Shown in pieces: positions 22,318 through 30,521 of a stretch of 33,803 nt of DNA. Source of the stretch: Actinomycetes bacterium. GTDB taxonomy: Bacteria; Actinomycetota; Acidimicrobiia; Acidimicrobiales; Acidimicrobiaceae. Below the pieces are notes generated by a model. That model saw only the letters and a list, made by a program, of their open reading frames with translations, had not been told where the DNA came from and did no database searches. Numbering within the stretch: the stretch's first letter is position 1; the number at the start of each line of letters is the position of its first letter. The stretch spans positions 66,022-99,824 of the forward strand of contig JAJYNL010000084.1 of the NCBI GenBank assembly GCA_021786375.1, written 5' to 3'. The translations under genes and the position numbers were made by a program.

Positions 22318-24692
22318 CCACCGTCGAGGAGGGCAAGGCCCACGTCGGCTTCGGGCGGATGCTGCGCAAGGAGGACGCACGCTTCCTGCGCGGCAAGGGA
22401 AATTACGTTGACGACATCCGGCTGCCAGGGATGCTGCACGGCGCGATACTGCGCAGCCCGCATGCGCACGCCCGCATCCGCTCAATCGACACCTCGGCCG
22501 CCGAGGCGCATCCCAAGGTGAAGGCGGTGGTGACCGGAGCGACGCTGGAGACGCTGAACCTGGCCTGGATCCCGTCGCTCTCGCACGACGTGGTGGCGGT
22601 GCTGGCCACGGACAAGGTGCGCTTCCAGGGCCAGGAGGTCGCTTTCGTCGTGGCCGAGGATCGCTACTCGGCCAGGGACGCCCTCGAGCTCATCGATGTG
22701 GACTACGAGGTACTGCCACCTGTGGTGGATGCCAAGCGCGCTCTCGACCCGGACGCACCGGTCATCCGCGACGACATCGAAGGCAAGAAGGACAACTACA
22801 TCTTCGACTGGGAGGCGGGTGACAAGGCGGTCTGTGACGACGTCTTCGCCAAGGCCGATGTGGTGGTGTCCCAGGAGATGCTCTATCCACGGGTTCACCC
22901 CGCCCCGATGGAGACCTGCGGCGCGGTGGCCTGGATGGATCCGATCGACCAGAAGCTGACCATCTGGTCGACCACCCAGGCCCCACATGCGCACCGCACC
23001 CTCTATGCCCTGGTGGCAGGGCTTCCCGAGCACAAGCTCAGGGTGATCAGCCCCGATATCGGAGGCGGCTTCGGCAACAAGGTGGGCATCTACCCCGGTT
23101 ACGTCCTGGCCATCGTCGGCTCGATCCTCACCAAGGCCCCGGTGAAGTGGATGGAGGACCGCTCCGAGAACCTGATGAGCACCTCCTTCGCCCGCGACTA
23201 TCACATGCGCGGAGAGATCGCGGCCACCCGGGAGGGCAAGATCCTGGGCGTGAGGGTGGATGTGCTGGCCGACCACGGTGCCTTCAACAACACCGCCCAG
23301 CCCACCAAGTACCCGGCCGGTTTCTTCCACGTCTTCACCGGCTCCTACGACCTGGCCGCGGCTCACTGCCATGTGCGGGGCGTCTACACCAACAAGGCTC
23401 CCGGAGGTGTGGCCTACGCCTGCTCGTTCCGCGTCACCGAGGCGGTTTACCTGGTCGAGAGGATGGTCGACCGCCTGGCCCAGGAGCTGGGCGTGGACCC
23501 TGCCGAATTGCGCATGAAGAACCTTCTCCGCCCTGATCAGTTCCCGCATGTTACCCCAACCGGCTGGGAGTACGACTCGGGGGAGTATCCACGCGCCCTG
23601 CAGCTGGCAATGGACATCGCGGGCTACGACGAGCTGCGGCGGGAGCAGGCCGAGAAGCGCGCAAGGGGCGAGCTGATGGGTATCGGTATCAGCTTCTTCA
23701 CCGAGACGGTGGGCGCCGGGCCCAAGCGCCACATGGACATCCTCGGCCTGGGCATGGCCGACGGGTGCGAAGTTCGCGTGCATCCCACCGGCAAGGCGGT
23801 GGTGCGGCTATCGGTGCAGACCCAGGGCCAGGGACACGAGACCACCTTTGCCCAGATCGTCTCCGAGGTCACCGGCATACCCGCCGAGGACGTCGAGGTG
23901 GTGCACGGCGACACCGACAACACCCCCTTCGGCCTGGGAACCTACGGTTCGCGCTCCACCCCGGTCTCCGGGGCGGCGGCGGCCGTAGCCTCGCGGCGGA
24001 TCGTGGACAAGGCTCGTATAATCGCCGCCGCCATGCTGGAGTGTGCTCCCGAGGACCTGGAGTGGGATCGGGGAAGCTTCCACGTGAAGGGCGACCCCGG
24101 CACCTCCAAGACCATCCAGGAGGTGGCGCTGGCCGCCCACGGCCCTATGGATCTTCCCGATGGGGTGGAGGGCCACCTGGACGCGACATGCGTCTACGAC
24201 CCACCCAATCTGACCTATCCCTTTGGCGCCTACATCTGCGTGGTCGACGTCGACCCGGGAACGGGCAAGGTCGCCGTGCGCCGTTTCATCGCGGTGGACG
24301 ACTGTGGACCGCGCATCAACCCGATGATCGTGGAGGGCCAGGTGCACGGCGGCCTGGCCGACGGGGTGGGAATGGCGCTAATGGAAGCCATCGCCTTCGA
24401 CGAGGATGGCAACAACCTGGGTGCCTCCTTCATGGACTACCTTATCCCCACCTCGTTGGAGTGCCCGAGCTGGGAGACGGGGGAGACCGTCACCCCCTCG
24501 CCGCACCACCCGCTGGGGCTCAAGGGAGTGGGGGAGTCCGCAACCGTGGGATCGCCGCCTGCGGTGGTCAACGCCGTGATCGACGCGCTTGCCCCCTTCG
24601 GGGTGAAGCACGCCGACATGCCTCTCACACCCGCACAGGTGTGGCGGGCGATGCATGGCAACCCGATGCGCACGGACCTGGCCATCCAATGA
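22314..24692 (+). CDS. coxL: Form I aerobic CO dehydrogenase large (Mo-Cu) subunit, CoxL
   Basis: CoxL holds the molybdopterin cytosine dinucleotide and Mo-S-Cu active site that oxidises CO to CO2. It has 792 residues (Oligotropha CoxL about 809). The form I active-site loop AYXCSFR is present as AYACSFR at 367-373, with the copper-binding Cys at 370; form II proteins have AYRGAGR there. Other conserved parts are DIGGGFGNKVG (248-258), QGQGHETTFAQ, GTYGSRSTPVSG and the catalytic-glutamate motif GVGESATVGSPPAVVNAV (Glu741). The residue before the Cys is Ala rather than the Arg of the Oligotropha enzyme. ATGA overlaps tie it to coxS and to the next gene. Related form I-like hydroxylases with other substrates cannot be fully excluded. 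Confidence 0.92.
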   Translation: MTTVEEGKAHVGFGRMLRKEDARFLRGKGNYVDDIRLPGMLHGAILRSPHAHARIRSIDTSAAEAHPKVKAVVTGATLETLNLAWIPSLSHDVVAVLATDKVRFQGQEVAFVVAEDRYSARDALELIDVDYEVLPPVVDAKRALDPDAPVIRDDIEGKKDNYIFDWEAGDKAVCDDVFAKADVVVSQEMLYPRVHPAPMETCGAVAWMDPIDQKLTIWSTTQAPHAHRTLYALVAGLPEHKLRVISPDIGGGFGNKVGIYPGYVLAIVGSILTKAPVKWMEDRSENLMSTSFARDYHMRGEIAATREGKILGVRVDVLADHGAFNNTAQPTKYPAGFFHVFTGSYDLAAAHCHVRGVYTNKAPGGVAYACSFRVTEAVYLVERMVDRLAQELGVDPAELRMKNLLRPDQFPHVTPTGWEYDSGEYPRALQLAMDIAGYDELRREQAEKRARGELMGIGISFFTETVGAGPKRHMDILGLGMADGCEVRVHPTGKAVVRLSVQTQGQGHETTFAQIVSEVTGIPAEDVEVVHGDTDNTPFGLGTYGSRSTPVSGAAAAVASRRIVDKARIIAAAMLECAPEDLEWDRGSFHVKGDPGTSKTIQEVALAAHGPMDLPDGVEGHLDATCVYDPPNLTYPFGAYICVVDVDPGTGKVAVRRFIAVDDCGPRINPMIVEGQVHGGLADGVGMALMEAIAFDEDGNNLGASFMDYLIPTSLECPSWETGETVTPSPHHPLGLKGVGESATVGSPPAVVNAVIDALAPFGVKHADMPLTPAQVWRAMHGNPMRTDLAIQ

Positions 24693-25570
24693 GCAGGCTG
24701 GACCTGATGGCAAGGGCAAGCGAGCTGCGCGCCAGGCGCGTGCCCTTCGTGCTTGCCACCGTGCTTCGCGCCGAGGCACCTACCAGCGCCAAGCCCGGGG
24801 ATTCGGCGGTGGTGCTGGCCGATGGCAGCATCGAGGGATTCGTGGGCGGCTCCTGCGCCCAGGCCACGGTGCGGGCCGAGTCGCTGCGCAGTCTGGCCGA
24901 CCGTCGCCCCCGTATGGTCCTTATAGCCCCGGATGCCGTGGACGTGCCCGCAGGTGACGGTGTGGTGCGGGTCTCCAACCCCTGCCTCTCCGGCGGGACG
25001 CTGGAGATGTTCCTCGAGCCGACCCTGCCCGCCCCGTTGGTGCGTGTCTACGGGACCAGCCCGATCGCAGCCGCGCTGCGCGCAGGCGCGATCGCCCTCG
25101 GCTTCGACGCCGCCGAGGGTTTGCCCGGCGAGATGATCGCCGAGGAGACGGCGGCGGTGGTCGTGGCTACGCACGGCTTCGACGAGGAGGCGGTCATCGC
25201 CGAGGCGCTCCGCGCCGGGGTTCCCTATATCGGCCTGGTGGCCAGCCGCCGGCGGGCGGAGGGTGTGCTCGGGGCGATGGAACTCGGCCGTGCCGATCGG
25301 GCTCGGGTGCACTCCCCGGCCGGCCTTGACATAGGGGCGGGTTCGCCTGGCGAGATCGCCGTCTCCATACTGGCGGAGATAATCTCGCTCCGTCCCCGCG
25401 CCGAGGCCCGGCACGAGCCGGCGATGGCGGTTGACCCTGTATGCCAGATGGAGGTGGCGGCGGTAGAGTCGTCATTGCACACCGAGTTCGAGGGGCGCAA
25501 TTACTATTTCTGCGCCAAGGGCTGCCTGAAGGCGTTCTCCGCCGATCCCATGGTCTTTCTGGGGGGCTGA
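24689..25570 (+). CDS. XdhC/CoxF-family maturation factor fused to a C-terminal YHS domain
   Basis: XdhC-type proteins bind and protect the molybdenum cofactor and help sulfurate and insert it into xanthine dehydrogenase-family enzymes. This 293-residue protein has the N-terminal XdhC domain (PTSAKPGDSAVVLADGSIEG, 31-50; FVGGSCAQATV, 51-61; NPCLSGGTLEMFLEP, 97-111). The C-terminal Rossmann domain includes YIGLVASRRRAEGV (180-193) and HSPAGLDIGAGSPGEIAVSI (208-227). Residues 246-293 form a YHS domain (AVDPVCQMEV, YYFCAKGCLKAFSADP) with Cys252, Cys275 and Cys279, a small module linked with metal handling in copper pumps and other proteins. It starts on the ATGA overlap with coxL, so it is the fourth gene of the cox operon and probably matures CoxMSL. 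A role in copper supply is inference. Confidence 0.88.
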   Translation: MSRLDLMARASELRARRVPFVLATVLRAEAPTSAKPGDSAVVLADGSIEGFVGGSCAQATVRAESLRSLADRRPRMVLIAPDAVDVPAGDGVVRVSNPCLSGGTLEMFLEPTLPAPLVRVYGTSPIAAALRAGAIALGFDAAEGLPGEMIAEETAAVVVATHGFDEEAVIAEALRAGVPYIGLVASRRRAEGVLGAMELGRADRARVHSPAGLDIGAGSPGEIAVSILAEIISLRPRAEARHEPAMAVDPVCQMEVAAVESSLHTEFEGRNYYFCAKGCLKAFSADPMVFLGG

Positions 25571-25578
25571 GCGCGGCC

Positions 25579-25605
25579 CTCGAGCCTGCCGGCGGGGGTC
25601 TTTTT
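25579..25605 (+). terminator. Weak terminator-like element after the cox operon
   Basis: CCTG and CGGG (25586-25597) can form a short 4-bp stem with a CCGG loop, followed within a few bases by TTTTT (25601-25605). The stem is short, so it may only attenuate transcription into the kinase gene, whose TTG start follows 2 bp later. Low confidence. Confidence 0.25.
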
Positions 25606-25607
25606 CA

Positions 25608-27305
25608 TTGCATGAGCTGAACGAGCAGGGATCGAAGTCGATTCGGCGCATGCTAACCACCGCCGCCGTCATGGCACTTGTTGTCGCCTTAACCGTGCTC
25701 TACTCGGCCTTCGAAACCGCCTCCCATCGCGACGAGCAAGCCCTTTCCCAGGAGGTTGGCAACGCATCCGGGCTGATCGAGAGGGTGCCAAGTGTTGTAG
25801 CCGGCGTGTCCACTGACGGTACCCGGGTGAGGATCACCCCTTCTGCCGCCTTTGCCTTCACCAATGTCTGCCGGGCCTTTGGTGTCGCCATCGTGGTGCT
25901 GCCCGGTTACTTCAACCCGGTGCCAGAGCCCGCCAAGGGCCTCGCCCAGCTCACCACCCAGGCCGCGGCCACCTCCTCCTCTGCCCGCTTCGAGCCGGCC
26001 GCGGGGCACGTCCGCTACTGCGGTAGCCGTCTCGCGGGGAGCGGTGCCATTCGCTATCAATATGTCAAGCCGGCGAACTCCAAGGTCCCGGTAGCCACGC
26101 TCGAGGTTGCCAAGCGAGGGGAGAACTCGACCTCGCTGCTGGGAGAGGCGGCCAGGCAGGACTGGTGGCTGGTGCCGATGGTCTTTCTGGTGCTGGCGCT
26201 CGGCTTCTGGCGCATGCGCTCCCTGACCAGGAAGGAGACGCTCGGCCTCTCAACTGCTCAGGTGATCGGACTGCTGCAGGAGCAGGAGGCGCTCCTCAGG
26301 GGGATCTCCGAGGGGGTGATCGGCTGCGACCGTGACGGGGTGATCCGCTTCGTTAACACCGAGGCTAGGCGCCTGCTGAACCTGCCGGCAAACGCGGTGG
26401 GCAGGCCAATCCGCCATGTAGTACGGGGCCGCCGGCTGCGCCAGATCCTCACCGGCGAGATACCCGGCCGCGACCTGCCGGTGGTGGTGGGGCAGTCGAT
26501 ACTCTCGGTCTCGCGCATGAGCGTGGAGCGCGACGAGATGCATCTCGGCTTCGTCATCACCGTCTCCGATCGCACCGAGTGGGAGGGCCTCTTGCGCGAG
26601 CTGGACGGCATGGTCGGCATGACCGAGGCGCTCAGGGCCCAGGCGCACGAGTTCTCCAACAAGATCCACACCATCGTCGGCCTGATTGAGCTGGGTGAGG
26701 TGGAGGAGGCGGCCTCCTTTGCCATGAACGTCTCGGCGCGGCGGGAGGACGCCGCCGAGCGTGTCGAGTCCATCGCCGACCAGATGCTCAAGGCGCTCAT
26801 TCTGGCCAAGGGAGCAGTCGCCTCGGAGAAGGGCGTCGAGCTGATCCTGGAGGACGGCTCCTACCAGTGCGGGAAGCTCCACAACCAGTTGGACGTGGTG
26901 ACCCTGCTCGGCAACCTCATCGACAACGCCCTGGATGCGGTGATGGAGGGGCGGGCAACGCGCCGTGGGCCACAGGGTGAGGGATGGATATCGGTATGGA
27001 TGGCTACTCACGGCCCCGACCTGGAGCTGAGAGTCACCGACTCAGGGCCCGGGGTGGCGCCGGAAGTCCTACCCTCCATCTTCGTCGACGGCTTCTCCAC
27101 CAAGAGCTCCAAGGGCGGCTACCGCCGCGGCCTGGGACTGGCCCTGGTTGCCCAGATCGCCTCGGGCTACAATGGCACGGTGAAGGTCGAGAGCGTTCCG
27201 GGCGCATCTTTCGAGGTGGTGCTGCGCAACGCGGTGGAGCCTGGCGGCGAGGAGCCACTGGACTCCATGGAGCTGCTCGAGGAGCCGGCCGAGGCCGGGG
27301 GATGA
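25608..27305 (+). CDS. CitA/DcuS-like membrane sensor histidine kinase
   Basis: This 565-residue sensor has a membrane segment at about 15-33 and an extracytoplasmic sensing domain at 35-185 with two cysteines (Cys88, Cys138). A second membrane segment (187-201), a cytoplasmic PAS domain (about 226-325) and a kinase core follow. The phosphoacceptor is His347 in AHEFSNKIH, the form found in the CitA/DcuS family of carboxylate sensors. The ATPase domain has NLIDNALDAV, DSGPGV and GLGLALV. The start is a TTG at 25608 behind a G-run (25594-25598); ATG 25650 would remove 14 residues. It lies 37 bp after the XdhC-YHS gene and shares an ATGA with the regulator. Its signal is unknown; position suggests carboxylate or trace-gas metabolism. 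Confidence 0.9.
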   Translation: MHELNEQGSKSIRRMLTTAAVMALVVALTVLYSAFETASHRDEQALSQEVGNASGLIERVPSVVAGVSTDGTRVRITPSAAFAFTNVCRAFGVAIVVLPGYFNPVPEPAKGLAQLTTQAAATSSSARFEPAAGHVRYCGSRLAGSGAIRYQYVKPANSKVPVATLEVAKRGENSTSLLGEAARQDWWLVPMVFLVLALGFWRMRSLTRKETLGLSTAQVIGLLQEQEALLRGISEGVIGCDRDGVIRFVNTEARRLLNLPANAVGRPIRHVVRGRRLRQILTGEIPGRDLPVVVGQSILSVSRMSVERDEMHLGFVITVSDRTEWEGLLRELDGMVGMTEALRAQAHEFSNKIHTIVGLIELGEVEEAASFAMNVSARREDAAERVESIADQMLKALILAKGAVASEKGVELILEDGSYQCGKLHNQLDVVTLLGNLIDNALDAVMEGRATRRGPQGEGWISVWMATHGPDLELRVTDSGPGVAPEVLPSIFVDGFSTKSSKGGYRRGLGLALVAQIASGYNGTVKVESVPGASFEVVLRNAVEPGGEEPLDSMELLEEPAEAGG

Positions 27306-28012
27306 GTATGGATTCGATCCATGGAGCCGGTCCGGGCGCCAATGTGCGAACCCTGATCGTAGATGACGACTTCCGCGTCGCCCAGCTGCACGGCGCCTAC
27401 GTCGACCGTATCGACGGCTTCGAAACGTGCGGATACGCCAATACCGGGGGCCTTGCCATCCAGGCGGCGGAGGAACTCCACCCCGACCTGGTTCTGCTCG
27501 ACCTCTACCTGCCCGATACCGACGGCCTGAGCGTCCTACGCACGCTGCGCCAGAGCGAACCGCCCCGCCCGGACGTCATCGTGATCACCGCTGCCAGGGA
27601 TGCCGCCAGCGTGCGGGAAGCGATGAAGTGCGGGGCAATCCACTACATAACCAAACCCTTCGACCTGCGCAGCCTCACCGAGCGCCTTCACGCCTACGAG
27701 CTAATGCGCAACGAGTTCGAAACCTCCTCCGATCTGGACCAGGCCCAGATCGACCGGCTTTGGTCCGCGATGCGCACGTCGCCGGACGCCCGGCTGCCGA
27801 AAGGGCACTCGCCTCACACCATGGAGCTGGTGGTTTCCACCCTTAGGGCGGTGAACGAAAAGCTGTCAGCGGACGAGATCTCCAGGCGCACCGGCCTCGC
27901 GCGCAGCACCACCCAGCGCTACCTCTCCTATCTGGTGAAGCTGGGTAGGGTCAACCTGACCATGCGCTATGGTGCGAGCGGAAGGCCGGAGCACCTCTAC
28001 TTCTGGGAGTAG
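27302..28012 (+). CDS. CitB/DcuR-like response regulator
   Basis: This 236-residue regulator starts on the ATGA shared with the kinase gene; a second ATG at 27308 is close. The receiver domain (15-133) has the acidic pair Asp21/Asp22, phosphoacceptor Asp67 in LLDLYLPD, Thr96 and Lys118 in ITKPF. The C-terminal part, LSADEISRRTGLARSTTQRYLSYL (about 182-205, given here as LSADEISRRTG and ARSTTQRYL), is a winged-helix DNA-binding domain of the CitB/DcuR class, ending GRPEHLYFW. With the kinase it forms a complete two-component system. No target site could be identified; the cox promoter region is the nearest candidate. The stop lies 4 bp from the convergent enoyl-CoA hydratase gene. Confidence 0.92.
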   Translation: MSMDSIHGAGPGANVRTLIVDDDFRVAQLHGAYVDRIDGFETCGYANTGGLAIQAAEELHPDLVLLDLYLPDTDGLSVLRTLRQSEPPRPDVIVITAARDAASVREAMKCGAIHYITKPFDLRSLTERLHAYELMRNEFETSSDLDQAQIDRLWSAMRTSPDARLPKGHSPHTMELVVSTLRAVNEKLSADEISRRTGLARSTTQRYLSYLVKLGRVNLTMRYGASGRPEHLYFWE

Positions 28013-28016
28013 GCCC

Positions 28017-28817
28017 CTACTTGTTGGCCGAGGGAAACTGGGGTGCGCGCTTCTCCTTGAGCGCGGCGACGCCTTCAAGGACGTCTTCGCCCATGAAACA
28101 GAGCATCTCGTAAGCCGCGGACTGGTCGAAGATCGCCCCTGCATTGCGCAGCCACCCGTTGAGGGCGCGCTTGGTCAGCCGGATGGAGAGCTGCGAGCCG
28201 CGCGCAAGTTCTCCGGCCACGCGCATGGCCTCGCCCAGCACCTCCTCGCGGGGTAGTGCCTTGGATACCATGCCGATCCTCTCCGCCTCCTCGCCCAGGA
28301 TCATCTCCCCGGTGAGCAGGTAGTAGCGCGCCTTGGCCATCCCTGTCAGCAGTGGCCAGAGGATGGCGGCGTGGTCGCCGGCCGCCACGCCCAGCTTTAC
28401 GTGTCCGTCTCCGATGCGGGCGTCCTTGGCACAGATGGAGATGTCGGCGAGCAGGGCCACGACTGACCCCGCGCCCACCGCGACCCCGTTGATGGCGCTG
28501 ACGATGGGCTTCTCGCAGTTGATGATGTTGTAGACCATGTCGCTCATCTCGGAGAGCATGTGGGCAACCCGGTCGTGGTTGCCGGCTATATCGGCCACCA
28601 TGGACAGGTCACCTCCGGCGGAGAAGGCCTTCCCCGCCCCCGTCACCACCGCGACACGTGTCTCGGGGTCGGCGGAGACGTCGCGCCAGACCCGGGCGAG
28701 CTGGCCGTGCAGCTCAGCGTTGGTGGCGTTGTACTTCTCCGGCCGGTTGATGGTAATGAGAAGCACGCCGTCGGGATGGCGTTCGAAGGCAAGCTGGTCG
28801 TAGCTCGAGTAGTCCAT
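28017..28817 (-). CDS. Enoyl-CoA hydratase/isomerase family protein
   Basis: This 266-residue crotonase-fold protein has the oxyanion-hole segments [11 protein letters not shown] (64-74) and [18 protein letters not shown]. The region that carries the catalytic glutamates in classical hydratases reads [19 protein letters not shown], with no Glu at the usual PE position. That loop (HVKxG.xAGD) recurs in a mycobacterial EchA-type subgroup, so the reaction may differ from simple hydration. It is the last gene of the minus-strand operon, 36 bp after the acyl-CoA ligase, and probably acts on that ligase's product. Substrate unknown. Confidence 0.85.
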   Translation of the reverse strand: MDYSSYDQLAFERHPDGVLLITINRPEKYNATNAELHGQLARVWRDVSADPETRVAVVTGAGKAFSAGGDLSMVADIAGNHDRVAHMLSEMSDMVYNIINCEKPIVSAINGVAVGAGSVVALLADISICAKDARIGDGHVKLGVAAGDHAAILWPLLTGMAKARYYLLTGEMILGEEAERIGMVSKALPREEVLGEAMRVAGELARGSQLSIRLTKRALNGWLRNAGAIFDQSAAYEMLCFMGEDVLEGVAALKEKRAPQFPSANK

Positions 28818-28853
28818 TGGTACCTTTCTTTATGGCTGTGGTCGGATCCTTGC

Positions 28854-30491
28854 TCAGGGCTCCTGGAAGAGCCCATGGGCACGCTCTTCCTCGGCATTGC
28901 GGGTGGCCACGTAGTGAACCTTCTTGCCGGTGGCAGTGAGGGGCAGGCTTTCCACGAACCGGTAGGCGCGGGGCCGCTTGTATCCGGCCAGCATGGGGTG
29001 CCCTTTACAGTATCGGTCCAGCTCGGCGGCGTTCAAGGTGGGATCCCGGGGGACCACGTAGGCCACCACCCGCTTGCCCCAGGTCGGATCGGAGATACCC
29101 ACCACCAACGAATCCGCCACCCCGGGGTGCTGGTTGAGGATCTCCTCCACCTGCACCGGGTGCACGTTCTCCCCGCCGGAGATGACCATGTCGTCCTTGC
29201 GCCCCACGATGGTCACGAACTCGTCCTCGTCCCATGTGGCAAGGTCGCCTATGTAGAGCCAGCCATCATGGTATTTGTGGTTCTCCTTTGTGCCCGCGCC
29301 GGCGTAGGCCATACCGGACTTGGGCGAGCGGACGATCACCTCGCCGACTTCACGGCCGTCCTTGGCCGCCAGCTCATGCGGTTCGGCGCGGCGGTCGTCG
29401 AACAGCCGGACAACAGCCACGTCGTCGTCGATGCAGGCCTGGCCTGCCGAGCCCGCGCCTTCGGGCAGGTCGCTCGGGCGCAGGAAGGTGTTCCAGAAGG
29501 CCTCGGTTGTGCCGTAGCCGTTGAAGATGCGCGGGGTGAGGAGCGTCTGGTAGCGCAGCGCCGCCTCACGCTCCAGAGGAGCGCCCATCGTGACTATCCC
29601 ACGCAGGCTGGAAAGGTCGCGTGGCCGCTCCTGCTGGGCACTGGCCAGCAATGCGATGGTGGTGGGTGCACCGATGAGGAAGGTGATGCGGTGCTGCTCG
29701 ACGTAGTCCAGGCAGAGCCTCGGGTCGAAAGCGCGCATCGGCAGGGCCGCCGCCCCCACGTAGAAGACGGGATTGGGGCCGCCGCTGTATAGTCCACCCC
29801 GATGGAACCAGGGGGTGGTGTTGAGGGTGCGATCCTCGGGTCCCAGGGGGAAGTGCATGATCACGTCGTGGGCGCTGAAGATCTCCACCGCGCTGTTCAG
29901 CGGCACCGCCTTGGGCATGCCGGTGGTGCCGGAGGTGAAGAGGCGGGTGGTCTCGTCGTAGATGCTCCCTTCCCTCTGCGGGACCGCGGCGCCCGGGCGC
30001 CCCAGCTCCTCCCAGGGCATGGCGTCCACTGTCTCCCGTTCGGCCTCACCCACCCGGACCAGGAGTCCGGGCCGGTGCTTGGCGAGAGAAAGGGCCCGGG
30101 CGGTGTCCTCCTCCTGGGCCGCGTCGTAGACCAGGGCCGCCGGGGTGCAGTCGTCGATGATGAAGGCGGTCTCGCCCGGCGCCAGGCGATAGTTGATGGG
30201 GGAGCCGATCGCCCCTATTGCCTGGGTGGCGAGGTATAGCTCGGCAAAGGGGAAGCCGTTGAAGAGCTGGTAGTTCACTATGTCGCCGCGTCCGACGCCA
30301 CGGTCGGCCAGGCCGGCGGCCAACTCGGCGACGCTCCGCCCGAGCTGGGCGTAGGTGGCCACGCTCCCGTCGGCCGGGTCGATGAGAGCCGGCCTGCCGG
30401 CATAGCGGTGGGTGTTCCTGAAGAACCCCCCGATGTAGCTGAAATCGCGCTCGAAGAATCGCTTGTAAGCGCTTGGGTCGTATCTGGACAT
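28854..30491 (-). CDS. AMP-forming acyl-CoA synthetase
   Basis: This 545-residue enzyme activates a carboxylic acid to its CoA thioester via an acyl-adenylate. Motifs are the phosphate loop FTSGTTGMPKAVP, the adenine-binding NGYGTTEAFWN, GWLYIGDLATWDEDEF, the hinge GRKDDMVISGGENVHP and the C-terminal catalytic lysine in PLTATGKKVHY. All are intact and the length is typical of fatty or aromatic acid ligases. The start is ATG 30491. The gap to the upstream SDR gene is 30 bp. The substrate cannot be read from sequence; with an SDR and a crotonase-fold protein it suggests catabolism of a carboxylic acid through a hydroxyacyl-CoA. Confidence 0.92.
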   Translation of the reverse strand: MSRYDPSAYKRFFERDFSYIGGFFRNTHRYAGRPALIDPADGSVATYAQLGRSVAELAAGLADRGVGRGDIVNYQLFNGFPFAELYLATQAIGAIGSPINYRLAPGETAFIIDDCTPAALVYDAAQEEDTARALSLAKHRPGLLVRVGEAERETVDAMPWEELGRPGAAVPQREGSIYDETTRLFTSGTTGMPKAVPLNSAVEIFSAHDVIMHFPLGPEDRTLNTTPWFHRGGLYSGGPNPVFYVGAAALPMRAFDPRLCLDYVEQHRITFLIGAPTTIALLASAQQERPRDLSSLRGIVTMGAPLEREAALRYQTLLTPRIFNGYGTTEAFWNTFLRPSDLPEGAGSAGQACIDDDVAVVRLFDDRRAEPHELAAKDGREVGEVIVRSPKSGMAYAGAGTKENHKYHDGWLYIGDLATWDEDEFVTIVGRKDDMVISGGENVHPVQVEEILNQHPGVADSLVVGISDPTWGKRVVAYVVPRDPTLNAAELDRYCKGHPMLAGYKRPRAYRFVESLPLTATGKKVHYVATRNAEEERAHGLFQEP

Positions 30492-30521
30492 TTAATTAAT
30501 CCCCCTCCTGTACAGGTTGTC

